44,497 nucleotides of DNA from Bacteroidales bacterium UBA6192 (GCA_002422725.1 DITE01000040.1:8053-52549), one strand, 5' to 3'; counted from the first letter of the stretch, positions 16,198 to 25,414 are shown. A program made the numbers and translations. The notes: generated from the sequence alone by a model not told the origin.

Positions 16198-17697
16198 CTA
16201 CCGATATGATTTTTTTTGATTATCAATTTCATTCTGTAGAAGAGTTGGAATTGTTCCCCCTAAATAATCTTTCAATTTATCTAACATTTTTTCTGCTTCC
16301 TCCAATTTATTTTTACCAAATAGGAATAGATAGGCATTAATGTATTTATCAATTGTAGAAGAGCGTGGAGAAACTTCCATAATTTCAGATAGATTGGTTG
16401 AATAGTCTAAGCCAAATACATTTTCAACATCTTCATTCCAATAATTATTTCCATCGTGTTCCAACTTAATGATTTTGTTTTTTTTATCAGCTTTGAAATT
16501 TGAAATAACTAAAGGAGAATGTGTTGTAACTATAAACTGTATAAATGGAAATGTTATCTGCAATCTTTGAAGTATTTCTTGTTGAAGTGTTGGGTGTAGA
16601 TGAAGTTCAATTTCATCAATAAGAACAATGCCATCACTTTCAGAATCTTCATTTAAAATATAACTACGATACGCCAAGTCAATTACCAATGAAAAAATTC
16701 GTTTGTAACCCATAGGAAGCGTTTCAAAGGCGATTACTCTACCATCATTGAATGAGAATTCAAGCGTGTAATTCTTCATATCTGGTGGTCTCGTTACTGC
16801 AATTCTATACAGTTCAAATTCTTTATTTATGAAATTATACTCTACTGAGATAGGCTTTGTAAACTTCATTAATTTGTTTTCAATAAAATTTCTCTCTTTA
16901 GCAAATATTAAATTCCGTTTATCACTTTTTAGAGAATTTAATTTTGAATTTAAATCAGACAATTTCTTTTCTAATCCTTCGATTTTATTTTCCCATTCAG
17001 GTACTTGATGCTCATCGTGTTCATCTTTCCAATCAATCCTTTTTTGATAAAAGAAGAGTTGCTCATCAACTTGTTCCATCTCATTCTTAAGGTCTTTTGT
17101 GTAATTGGCAACTTTATAAAAACGTGTTAGCCATAGATCAATACAATTGGTTCTTTCATCCCAACCATAATACCCCAAATCTCTTGGCAGCATGTCCTGA
17201 GCAATAATTTTTTTAACTTTTGTTCCAAAATTAAATTTTTGATGTGGAAATGAATCTGCAAAAACAGCTATTACTGGCAGCTTACCTATTAGATTATCGT
17301 TGTAATATCGTAGTACGGTATTTAAAGCATCGTTGTAAAGTGTAGTTGTTAAACCACCATTCATTGTTTTTTTTACTAATGACCAATTGACTGGTTCATT
17401 ATTAAAACTCCCCTTAAAATCATTTTGTATAGGATAGCCATAGATTCTGGATATTGTGTCGAAATTGGCTTCAAGTTTGCCAAAGGATTTTACTTTAGCA
17501 TTATTTGATATAGCTAAATTTTTTGAAAAATTATTTGGGCTTGCAAACATAAAACTCAAGCCTCTGCGTATACCTGATAAAACGCTTGATTTACCAGTAC
17601 CATTTTTACCTATAAAAACAGTAGTTTGAATACCATATTTTATTGGATATTCTTTAAAACAACGAAAGTTGTTAAATGTAGATTCAATTAGTTGCAT
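16198..17697 (-). CDS. ptuA: PtuA-like AAA/ABC-type ATPase (Septu)
   Basis: A 499-residue SMC/ABC-like ATPase: Walker A FIGKNGTGKSS (30-37), a coiled-coil arm at about 203-275, a signature-like stretch LPMGYKRIFSLVIDL (327-341), Walker B IVLIDEIELHLHP (Asp361-Glu362) and the switch histidine in TTHSP (391-395). Followed immediately by a PtuB-like HNH gene, this matches the two-gene Septu system, in which PtuA and PtuB form a complex. It lies 3 bases downstream of res. Similar ATPases also occur with retrons and in OLD nucleases, but there is no reverse transcriptase and no Toprim domain here. Confidence 0.88.
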   Translation of the reverse strand: MQLIESTFNNFRCFKEYPIKYGIQTTVFIGKNGTGKSSVLSGIRRGLSFMFASPNNFSKNLAISNNAKVKSFGKLEANFDTISRIYGYPIQNDFKGSFNNEPVNWSLVKKTMNGGLTTTLYNDALNTVLRYYNDNLIGKLPVIAVFADSFPHQKFNFGTKVKKIIAQDMLPRDLGYYGWDERTNCIDLWLTRFYKVANYTKDLKNEMEQVDEQLFFYQKRIDWKDEHDEHQVPEWENKIEGLEKKLSDLNSKLNSLKSDKRNLIFAKERNFIENKLMKFTKPISVEYNFINKEFELYRIAVTRPPDMKNYTLEFSFNDGRVIAFETLPMGYKRIFSLVIDLAYRSYILNEDSESDGIVLIDEIELHLHPTLQQEILQRLQITFPFIQFIVTTHSPLVISNFKADKKNKIIKLEHDGNNYWNEDVENVFGLDYSTNLSEIMEVSPRSSTIDKYINAYLFLFGKNKLEEAEKMLDKLKDYLGGTIPTLLQNEIDNQKKSYR

Positions 17698-17700
17698 ATC

Positions 17701-20589
17701 TTAATCGTTAAAAAACAGGTTTAACTTGTTGTTCAATTTTGTAATGTTGGCTACTATGTTTTTACTATCTTCCAAATAAAGGAAGTCAAAACGCTGGTAA
17801 CCGAATTTCTCTTGGTTGAGTCTTAAAAACTCAGTTTCCACATAGTTTTTCTTCTTCTGAAAAACCTTGTCTTCTGCATATAAAGCACCTTTAGTCTCAA
17901 TAAGTAGTACTTTGTGTAATTTATCATTTTCGGTTCGCTTTATTATCAAAAAGTCGGTTGTGTATTTGCCAATATTTTTCCAACACTTTCCTTCTTTAGC
18001 AAAGCAGTTAATTACAAATTCTGTCAAGCCACGTTCTCCATTGTAATATATTTCTAATTGTTTGTTTTTAAAATCAGACAACTGTAACGCCTTTTGCAAG
18101 GTTTCAATTTCAAAACCACTGCTTCCGCTACTTCCAAAATTGTAAGGTAAATAATGGAATGAATTATTTTTTGATTTTACAATTAGCGAATAGTCTTTAC
18201 CTGCTACAAAGCTGTCGTAAGGCATTACCATATTGCCCATTCCCTGTGCTTCCAATGTTTCTTTAATTAATTGATAGGCCTTTTCAACCTCAGTCATATC
18301 AACTTCAACGTTTTCGTTCTTGCTATCAATTTCCAGAATTTTAGCAGAATCAGCTTCATTTGGAAACAGCTTTTGGTTCTTTTCTACATCGGACAAACGC
18401 CCGGCAATCAATAATTCTGCTTGTTTTGGAATAACTTCTGCATTAGTTTGCAAATCTCTCTTGATGCTGAAAGCAACACGAATTTTAGATTGTATCAAAT
18501 GCAAATCATACAACTCATTGAAAAAGCGGTTTCCTTCTTTTTCAAAAGAAACGGTTTCAAATATTTCGTTTAGTTCTATGTCATATTGGTGCAATTGCGT
18601 TTCTGAAATCAAACCAAAACTTTGTCGGCTCATTTCAAAAAGCCACTGGTTGTAATTTGCAAATGCAATCCCTGTTTCATTTATGATGTCAATAGATCCT
18701 GTATCAATGTTTGAAATTTCACTTGTGCTTATTAAAGCCGAAGCCTTGTAATCATCTATCTTTTTTATGATGGCTTTCAGCTTTGATTTGGTATTGGCTG
18801 TTTCTTCTTCGTCAACACTTAGGTAAGTTACTTTCATTTGGTAAAACTCCACTTTTGGCAATTGCAAGTACTCCATACGACTGTAGCGTTCTACCATCTC
18901 AATATTACCATTTCGTCTGGTATTGTTAAGCTCGTCAATGCTGCTATTTTGTTCTTGCTTCAACTGTTTGTTGAGTGTATCGGCATTGTCTTTATTCAAC
19001 CAAATCAATGCCGTTTCTACTTTACCTTTGTCAACTTGGCGTAAGCATCTACAAGAAGTTTGTAAAACCATATTTTGTGGGCTGTCACCTTTCTGAGAAA
19101 GGATTACACCCGTCAAACTTGGGCAGTCCCAGCCTTCCTTACCTACTTGCACCAAAAGAATGTAACGCTTCTTTGAAATAGCCATATCCAAGGAACGAAA
19201 CTCTAATTCATTTTCCTTGGGTAAAGTATATTTCTTATTTCCACCGTGAAATTTCAAAATTTCAGCAGGACTTATTCTCAGTTCAGAAGTTAAATAAGGA
19301 TAAACCTCTTCTTCCAACACTTCAATGTTGCTGCAATAGATAGCAATTTTGGGAATTGCACCATTGTCATATGTTTTGGTTTTATAAAGTTTATCAAAGT
19401 CCTCAATTCCATTTTTAATAATCTGAAAGCGGTCAAGGTTCTGCCCTATTTTAACCGTTGGATTTTTAAGGAATTTTTTAATAGCCGTAACTAATGGGTA
19501 GTAATAAACAGTATTGGTAATTTGTGAAAATTTAAATGCATAATCACCAGCTTTGATGGTCTCCGCACCTTGCAAATAAGGCGTTCCTGAAAAACCTAAA
19601 ACGGTTGTGATATTTCCTTTGCTTTGCCAATAATTTACAGCTTGCCGCAATTTAATATCATCTGTTGCAGCATGGTGCACTTCATCTATTAAAATTGTCA
19701 GGTTCGGAATCTGCCCAAATAATCTTTTTAAATCATTTGCGGTGTCCTTTTCCTCAGATGTGTCATCAACTATTTCTGTTTGAGCATCAAACCGAAAGCT
19801 TTCTAATATTACTTTTTCGGCATTAACAACAAACACTTGTCCAAATGGATTTGGCAAACAGGCATTAACTTTTTGAGCATTTGGATTTCTTGCTTTGTTA
19901 CTTTTCTTCGCTGATTTCTGTTCATCTAAAACATCAAATCTCAGTTTAATTCTACTTGCCGAAGGCTCAGGTAATACCCAGGAAGGATCAAAATTCTCAA
20001 TAGTTTTTAAACTGGGGACAATTGAATTTTTTAAACCTGAAGGAATTAGCACTAAAAAATTATGTGCAAAGCATTTGTTTTCAGGCTCATTGCCGGCAAA
20101 ATATAAATCCAAATAGATGAAAGCAGCCATTAGAAAAGTTTTGCCAGCACCCATTGGCAAACTCAATAAATAGTCTGAATAAGTTACGTTGTAGAAGATA
20201 CTTTTAATAATTGTTTCGTAATCTAATTCTGTAGGTTTATCTATGATTAATTTCTCTAATTCAGGAAGTAATGTTCCTTTTTCAATTTTTGTTCTTGCAA
20301 AATCATAAAGAGCAAAGGCATGTTTATTTTCAATCAAAAAATCTCTTGCAGCTTGATTAATATTCAGTTTTGATAAGTCAGTACCATTTGTAAAAAAGCC
20401 TTCTGTAAATAATTGCCAAAGAGGTTTATTTTGTCCTTTTATTTTCAAAAACAAATAGGTCTCGATTGCTTCAATTTGAGTATCCCGCAATTGTCCTTTT
20501 TCTCGAATATATTTTACCAAATCAACAATGGTGCAATCGGGAGACTGCAACCAAAGGTTTTTCTTTTCATATATGATACTACTTAACAT
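17701..20589 (-). CDS. res: Type III restriction enzyme Res (helicase-nuclease)
   Basis: A 962-residue superfamily 2 helicase fused to a nuclease. Walker A is PMGAGKT (145-151), motif II IDEVHH (301-306), motif III GFSGTPYL, and later motifs include VGKEGWDCPS and TSCRCLRQVDKG. The C-terminus carries a PD-(D/E)xK-like site, Asp879 with ETKG (Glu898, Lys900). This is the architecture of type III Res and related DEAD/DEAH restriction subunits, which cut after ATP-dependent communication between Mod-bound sites. The start overlaps the XRE gene by 11 bases. Normal type III operons have res and mod adjacent; here ptuAB intervene. Confidence 0.9.
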   Translation of the reverse strand: MLSSIIYEKKNLWLQSPDCTIVDLVKYIREKGQLRDTQIEAIETYLFLKIKGQNKPLWQLFTEGFFTNGTDLSKLNINQAARDFLIENKHAFALYDFARTKIEKGTLLPELEKLIIDKPTELDYETIIKSIFYNVTYSDYLLSLPMGAGKTFLMAAFIYLDLYFAGNEPENKCFAHNFLVLIPSGLKNSIVPSLKTIENFDPSWVLPEPSASRIKLRFDVLDEQKSAKKSNKARNPNAQKVNACLPNPFGQVFVVNAEKVILESFRFDAQTEIVDDTSEEKDTANDLKRLFGQIPNLTILIDEVHHAATDDIKLRQAVNYWQSKGNITTVLGFSGTPYLQGAETIKAGDYAFKFSQITNTVYYYPLVTAIKKFLKNPTVKIGQNLDRFQIIKNGIEDFDKLYKTKTYDNGAIPKIAIYCSNIEVLEEEVYPYLTSELRISPAEILKFHGGNKKYTLPKENELEFRSLDMAISKKRYILLVQVGKEGWDCPSLTGVILSQKGDSPQNMVLQTSCRCLRQVDKGKVETALIWLNKDNADTLNKQLKQEQNSSIDELNNTRRNGNIEMVERYSRMEYLQLPKVEFYQMKVTYLSVDEEETANTKSKLKAIIKKIDDYKASALISTSEISNIDTGSIDIINETGIAFANYNQWLFEMSRQSFGLISETQLHQYDIELNEIFETVSFEKEGNRFFNELYDLHLIQSKIRVAFSIKRDLQTNAEVIPKQAELLIAGRLSDVEKNQKLFPNEADSAKILEIDSKNENVEVDMTEVEKAYQLIKETLEAQGMGNMVMPYDSFVAGKDYSLIVKSKNNSFHYLPYNFGSSGSSGFEIETLQKALQLSDFKNKQLEIYYNGERGLTEFVINCFAKEGKCWKNIGKYTTDFLIIKRTENDKLHKVLLIETKGALYAEDKVFQKKKNYVETEFLRLNQEKFGYQRFDFLYLEDSKNIVANITKLNNKLNLFFND

Positions 20590-20782
20590 CCTTCTTTTCT
20601 ATTAATAAGTCCTTTACTTCAACTTCAAGTATTTCGGCAATCTGATATAAAACTTCTAATCTTGGTTGTTGTCTGTTTTGCACATATGAATTTACCATAT
20701 TGTAGCTTTTCCCCAACTTGTCAGCCAACCATGTCTGCTTAATTCCTTTTTTTTCGAGCACTTCCTTTATTTTATTCATCAT
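20579..20782 (-). CDS. Small XRE-type HTH regulator
   Basis: A 67-residue protein that is almost entirely one Cro/C1-type helix-turn-helix: KKGIKQTWLADKLGKSYNMV, then the recognition-helix region SYVQNRQQPRLEVLYQIAEIL, and a lysine-rich tail. Proteins of this size act as dimeric repressors of restriction or toxin operons (C-protein-like). It is the first gene of the defence operon and overlaps res by 11 bases. A perfect 10-bp inverted repeat lies 29 bases upstream, so autoregulation is likely. Two consecutive ATG codons (20782 and 20779) could start it. Confidence 0.85.
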   Translation of the reverse strand: MMNKIKEVLEKKGIKQTWLADKLGKSYNMVNSYVQNRQQPRLEVLYQIAEILEVEVKDLLIEKKDVK

Positions 20783-20810
20783 GTTGTACTATAAAGTTGC
20801 TAAATTAAAC

Positions 20811-20844
20811 AATTGTATTATTTATCTCATTTTTTAATACAATT
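20811..20844. promoter_or_regulatory. Inverted repeat, candidate operator of the defence operon
   Basis: AATTGTATTA (20811-20820) and TAATACAATT (20835-20844) form perfect 10-bp arms with a 14-base spacer. The repeat sits in the AT-rich region before the XRE regulator, where a promoter for the operon must lie. Its symmetry suits a dimeric helix-turn-helix protein. No exact TAnnTTTG is seen on the minus strand here; the closest is TAATTTAG at 20800-20807. Confidence 0.5.
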
Positions 20845-20971
20845 AACGCTTAGAAACTTATCAACAACTTATTTAGAGGGGAAAGTGTAATCGATTATAG
20901 CTGCAAAGCAGTTGCTGTTGCGTAACACGAAACCAATTTCAATAAAAACGCTGTCACAACTCCTTTCTTGA

Positions 20972-20979
20972 TACATTTG
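20972..20979 (+). promoter_or_regulatory. -7 element for the MATE gene
   Basis: TACATTTG is a full TAnnTTTG match. It overlaps the upstream end of the open frame, so translation must start after about 20986, which supports the TTG at 21007. Confidence 0.5.
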
Positions 20980-21006
20980 CACCCAAGAATTGAAACTCCT
21001 TTTTTT

Positions 21007-22338
21007 TTGAAATCGAATATCTCCTATAAACGAATCTGGGAAGTCGCCTACCCGATCATACTCGGCAGTGTTGCACAAAACCTCATCAATGTTACCGATA
21101 CCGCTTTTCTCGGACGGGTTGGTGAGGTAGAGCTTGGCGCTTCAGCCCTCGGAGGCATGTTTTATTTTGTGTTGATCATGCTGGGACTTGGATTTGGCAC
21201 CGGAACCCAGATAATCATCGCCAGAAGACATGGCGAAGGCGCAAAGGATGAAATTGGCAAGACTTTCGATCATGCCATGTATTTTATTGTTCCGCTCTCG
21301 GTAGTTGGTTTTTTACTCATGTATTTTCTATCAGCTGCCATACTCCGGCCTGTTGTTGAGTCCGACAATATCTTCAACGCAACTATTGCCTATATTGACT
21401 TCAGGATGTATGGGATATTTTTTGCCTTCGGTCAAATCCTATTCAGATCATTTTTCATCGGCATTGCAACAACCAAAATAATTACCTGGAGCACGCTTTT
21501 TATGGCGGTTGTAAATATTGTTCTGGACTATGCACTTATTTTTGGACACTGGGGATTCCCCGAAATGGGAATACGCGGAGCTGCGTTGGCCTCAACCATT
21601 GCCGAATTTTCGGCTGTTGTGTTTCTGTTGATTTATACCCTGACGCAGAAATACAAAAAAGAATTCGGGCTTTTCAGATTTTTGCGACCCGACATGAAGC
21701 TCTTTACAAAAACAATGCAGCTGTCGGCACCCATTATGCTGCAGAATTTTTTGTCATTGTCCGTTTGGTTTGCCTTCTTCCTGTTTGTGGAAAAACTTGG
21801 CGAACAGGCTTTGGCAATTTCCAACATAATCCGCAGCATTTATATCGTGTTGATGGTTCCGGTGTGGGGCTTTGCTGCTGCTGCCAACTCATTGGTCAGC
21901 TATATCATTGGCATGGGAAGAAGCGATGACGTTTTCAAACTGCTCAACAGGATTATCCTGATGTGTGTGGGCGGAGTTTTAGCATTTGTAGTGCTAAGCA
22001 TGCTAATTCCCGAGTGGATCATATCAGTTTACACCAACGATCCTGAACTGCTGAAAAGATCAGTCCCGGTTCTGTTCGTTGTTGATTTTGGCGCCCTTAC
22101 CATCGCTGTTGGATTTATTTATTTCAATGGCGTGCTGGGTACAGGAAAAACAAACATTTCCTTTGCCATTGAGGTAATCGTTTTGACTATTTACACCATC
22201 TTTGTTTATGTGGTAATCACTTATTACAACGCCACAGTGGCTGAAGTCTGGACTGCCGAAATCATTTATGGTGTATTGCTCGCCTTTCTATCCTGGCTCT
22301 ACCTCAAAAAGGGGAAATGGACAAGTAGTAATATTTAA
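21007..22338 (+). CDS. MATE-family efflux transporter
   Basis: A protein of about 443 residues with 12 predicted membrane segments in two halves, characteristic of MATE cation/drug antiporters: WEVAYPIILGSVAQNLINVTDTAFLGRVG at the N-terminus and a matching second-half opening LSAPIMLQNFLSLSVWFAFF. MATE proteins export cationic compounds using Na+ or H+. There is no ATG before the first helix. Of the in-frame TTG codons, 21007 gives LKSNISYKRIW, a normal N-terminus, and lies after the -7 element; those at 20968 and 20977 overlap that element. It is the right-hand chromosomal neighbour of the defence block. Confidence 0.85.
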   Translation: MKSNISYKRIWEVAYPIILGSVAQNLINVTDTAFLGRVGEVELGASALGGMFYFVLIMLGLGFGTGTQIIIARRHGEGAKDEIGKTFDHAMYFIVPLSVVGFLLMYFLSAAILRPVVESDNIFNATIAYIDFRMYGIFFAFGQILFRSFFIGIATTKIITWSTLFMAVVNIVLDYALIFGHWGFPEMGIRGAALASTIAEFSAVVFLLIYTLTQKYKKEFGLFRFLRPDMKLFTKTMQLSAPIMLQNFLSLSVWFAFFLFVEKLGEQALAISNIIRSIYIVLMVPVWGFAAAANSLVSYIIGMGRSDDVFKLLNRIILMCVGGVLAFVVLSMLIPEWIISVYTNDPELLKRSVPVLFVVDFGALTIAVGFIYFNGVLGTGKTNISFAIEVIVLTIYTIFVYVVITYYNATVAEVWTAEIIYGVLLAFLSWLYLKKGKWTSSNI

Positions 22339-22549
22339 CCCTCAATAATCATTGTTGAATACATTTTGCTTTAACAGGCCAACTCTGTTTTTTTTCAGTG
22401 GGATTTAGGCTAAGCAATGTTTTTGATATGAGATTCGAAATGGTTTTACCCTCAGCCCATACATCATCCATTCTTAATAAATGATGGCAGCGCAAATAAA
22501 ACCGGTTATAACAATGATCCGGAAAGTTAAGGGGCAATTTGGCGGGTCA

Positions 22550-22584
22550 TATAAAAAATAATGCTTTTATGAATCACATAAAGC
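22550..22584 (-). terminator. Possible terminator after the DUF3352-like gene
   Basis: On the minus strand GCTTTATG and CATAAAAGC form an AT-rich stem with a 5-base loop, followed by ATTATTTTTT. It lies about 30 bases after the stop at 22611. The stem is weak and has one unpaired base. The rest of the MATE-DUF3352 gap (22339-22549) shows nothing recognisable. Confidence 0.35.
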
Positions 22585-22610
22585 TTTATATCATGCGACA
22601 ATTTCAGCCC

Positions 22611-25292
22611 TTAATACACCTGATAATTCAACAATGTTCGTCCTGAATAGGTGATCAGGTTTACTTCACTATTATTATTCAAACTGCCAATAGCAAAAGA
22701 ATTGCTTTTCTCCTGCCCCGTGGTGATATTTAACCGGTTATCGTGGGCAATCAGGAAAATCTCCTGATTTCCTCTGGTGGCTACAACCAAATAACGCCTG
22801 TCGTCCGGAAGATTAACGAAAAACGGTTTCTCACTGATCTCATTATCAAATTTTTGCTGATACAGAACGCTGCGAAAACGATCATAAACAATCAATTTCT
22901 GTTGGTCGATGAAAACAAAGTCAACTGAATTATTCCTGGTGAAATCTTCATACAAAAAATAATGATCCTGATTATAAGTACCAAAATCGGTCCGAGATAT
23001 CAATCCGTTGCTGTTCAAATACATAAGTTTCCCCTGCTCGTCTGTTGTGAGCATTATTCCTTTGCTGTTGGTCCGGTTGACATAAAAATCGGAATGCAGG
23101 GCCTTATTAAAATTGCCTTTGGGGCTGATGCGGGTTGAACCTTTCCGGTCAACTATCCGGAGCTCTCCATTGATGCTCGTCATGATAATATAATCGCGGC
23201 CACCGGCTACCAGACGCTCTGCCGGTTTAACAGCAATCTCATCCAATTTTGGGAATTCCCATTCATTTACAACACGGCCACTCAATTCAAAACAATGAAG
23301 CGCTCTGTCAACACAATGTATCATAATGCGGTAATCACCGAATCCATCATAATCAAACAGCGACAAGCCACTGCTTGCCTGCGAACTGAGTCTTACGGGA
23401 AAATTACGGGCGGTCCTGCCATTGCTTTCAATCAGGTAAATATAATTGGTTGTATTAAGCAGATAGTACAACTCCCCGCTTTGATATTTGTCAACAACAG
23501 TTATATCACTAATAAGCTGTTCCTGAAGCATTAATTGCCATTGAATTTTGCCGTTGGCTGAAACCTTAAGCAGTCGGCCTGATGTGTCAGCTACAATCAC
23601 TGAATTTGTTCTGTCTGATCCATCAGGCACGATAAAAGGTTTGCCCACTATCAGGTCATTCAACTCCACTTTCCAGGCAATCTGGCTTTCTTCCTTGTAA
23701 TCAAGGTTATGCTTTACATAAACATTGGTGTAAACCAGATTGTTTGTCGAACTGAACTGTATGGCTAATCCTTCAAAACTTCGGATGGACTTTTTGTTGG
23801 CGACCCATTGGCTCTTAAGTGGTTCGCTCAGATATCTTTCAATATGGCTTATTCCTTCGCGGGTGTTAACATACAAAAGTATGTTGGAATGGTCTGAAAT
23901 GTGGTTACTGAATGTGCTGAAGTTTTCGCCTGCAGCAAGCGTTCTTCCTGCTTTGTAAAACCGAAGAATTCTTTCAAGAACGGCATGGTTATTGGCAAAA
24001 ATCAGGTTATCGCCGGCAAAGCAATACCATGTGTTATCAATTCCTGCTGCTGCATGACCGAAAATGGCTGCTACAAAATTATTCACATTTATATGCTCAA
24101 TAAATCCATGCTCTGTCGCAATTCTTTTCTGGTTGTTTTCGATCGAAGAGGCATATTGATTTAATGACTCTGCAGCAAGCTGGCTATCTTTCAGCTTTGC
24201 TACAAACACAGGATCCATCTCTGAGCCTTCGCCTACTAATCCAAAAGCGATCTCATTATCAACAAGATCAACAAGGATTTGGCCGATATCAGTATTGCCT
24301 GAATTGTTTTTCAAAATCGAATCTCCAGGCTTCCATTGTTTTCGATGAAACATAGCAAAGTCGCTCATCCCAAGATGAAGCAGAAAACGGGTATCAATGG
24401 GAAAAACCTGAAAGAGAGTTACAGGCACAGGCTCTTGTCCGGACAGATTACTCAGAATAGTTGTTTGGGAATTTTGCGGGTCAACATAACCATTCAGTAT
24501 CAATTCCGATGGTTTGAGATACATATCAAGAGCCATCCATCCACCCAAATTTCCTATTGTTTTTCCAATATTTCCACGATACTTTTCTGATGCAAAATAT
24601 GATATAAGCCCGGCGAAACGTGCAGTGTTCATAAACACATATCCATCAACTGACTGCCCTGCAGTATTTCGCATCCCGGCAAACTCAGGATCATTCAATA
24701 AACTTCTTTTACTGTCGAGTTGGTCAAGGCTTTTCTCGAGTAGCTGCTTGCTGAAACTACCAATAAAGAGGCCATCTGTCAGACAATAATTATACTGAAG
24801 ACCTGAAAGGGCATCAATAACAAAGCCTGTTTTGAAACCTTTATACTTTCGATTCAACACGGCAGCATCGTCACCGGTTTGCTTCGAAACCATTTCAACA
24901 ATATCATAATCAAATAAGTGCGTTGCTGTTTCAGAAATTAGAATAAAGCCGAATCCTCCATCAATTTCATGAATTACCAAAGCCGTCTGCGACATTTTCA
25001 ACTTGTCTTTAAGCCCTGATTTGCGGTTGATTACTGAATCGAGAAGTGAAATCTGGTGGCCAATTTGATTAAACTGTTCGATTTCACTTAAGGTTTGCCA
25101 AATTCCTTCCTGATTCACAAGTTTTTTCCAGGGAAGACCATCCTGCCCCGACTCTATAATAACCAGGGAGGTTTCGGGTACAGCCTCATAGAAGATTCGG
25201 CTGGCAACCCTTAGTTGAGATACAAAAAGCCAGATAACAAATATAGTGATAACAACAAGTGCTCCAGTGATGTACCAAAGGTTTTTACTCAT
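22611..25292 (-). CDS. Large membrane-anchored DUF3352-like protein
   Basis: An 893-residue protein with one N-terminal membrane segment (residues about 5-28) and a large extracytoplasmic part. The first ~520 residues resemble DUF3352-type proteins of unknown function, opening with FYEAVPETSLVIIE. The rest (about 540-890) has repeated short strands with Gly/Asp turns such as DTSGRLLKVSANGKIQWQ and YLIESNGRTARNFPV, as in a quinoprotein-like beta-propeller. No catalytic motif is seen. The ATG at 25292 (MSKNLWYITG) is chosen over a TTG at 25304. It lies 122 bases after rnhB with its own -7 element, so it may be independently transcribed. Confidence 0.65.
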   Translation of the reverse strand: MSKNLWYITGALVVITIFVIWLFVSQLRVASRIFYEAVPETSLVIIESGQDGLPWKKLVNQEGIWQTLSEIEQFNQIGHQISLLDSVINRKSGLKDKLKMSQTALVIHEIDGGFGFILISETATHLFDYDIVEMVSKQTGDDAAVLNRKYKGFKTGFVIDALSGLQYNYCLTDGLFIGSFSKQLLEKSLDQLDSKRSLLNDPEFAGMRNTAGQSVDGYVFMNTARFAGLISYFASEKYRGNIGKTIGNLGGWMALDMYLKPSELILNGYVDPQNSQTTILSNLSGQEPVPVTLFQVFPIDTRFLLHLGMSDFAMFHRKQWKPGDSILKNNSGNTDIGQILVDLVDNEIAFGLVGEGSEMDPVFVAKLKDSQLAAESLNQYASSIENNQKRIATEHGFIEHINVNNFVAAIFGHAAAGIDNTWYCFAGDNLIFANNHAVLERILRFYKAGRTLAAGENFSTFSNHISDHSNILLYVNTREGISHIERYLSEPLKSQWVANKKSIRSFEGLAIQFSSTNNLVYTNVYVKHNLDYKEESQIAWKVELNDLIVGKPFIVPDGSDRTNSVIVADTSGRLLKVSANGKIQWQLMLQEQLISDITVVDKYQSGELYYLLNTTNYIYLIESNGRTARNFPVRLSSQASSGLSLFDYDGFGDYRIMIHCVDRALHCFELSGRVVNEWEFPKLDEIAVKPAERLVAGGRDYIIMTSINGELRIVDRKGSTRISPKGNFNKALHSDFYVNRTNSKGIMLTTDEQGKLMYLNSNGLISRTDFGTYNQDHYFLYEDFTRNNSVDFVFIDQQKLIVYDRFRSVLYQQKFDNEISEKPFFVNLPDDRRYLVVATRGNQEIFLIAHDNRLNITTGQEKSNSFAIGSLNNNSEVNLITYSGRTLLNYQVY

Positions 25293-25336
25293 GGCAAATT
25301 GCAAGCTGTTTTATTCATCAGGATTGATCAATCAGG

Positions 25337-25344
25337 CAAAGTTA
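25337..25344 (-). promoter_or_regulatory. -7 element for the DUF3352-like gene
   Basis: Minus-strand TAACTTTG matches TAnnTTTG and would give a leader of roughly 40 bases to the ATG at 25292. No good -33 partner is seen. Confidence 0.4.
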
Positions 25345-25414
25345 TTCAAATCTTGCTGATACATTATGAAAACATTTACATGCTTGCTTTTGTTTGCAAC
25401 AAAAACGGAATGAA

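Noticed and set aside
16198..17697. Retron-associated ATPase or OLD nuclease instead of PtuA
   Set aside because: There is no reverse transcriptase or retron RNA nearby and no Toprim domain; the following HNH gene fits Septu.
10247..20967. Direct repeats or a tRNA as attachment sites flanking the defence block
   Set aside because: Comparison by eye of both edges gave no repeat of useful length, and no tRNA or integrase was seen.
25388..25404. TTTTGTT/AACAAAA palindrome after rnhB as a terminator
   Set aside because: Arms are only 7 AT-rich bases and no T-run follows on either strand.
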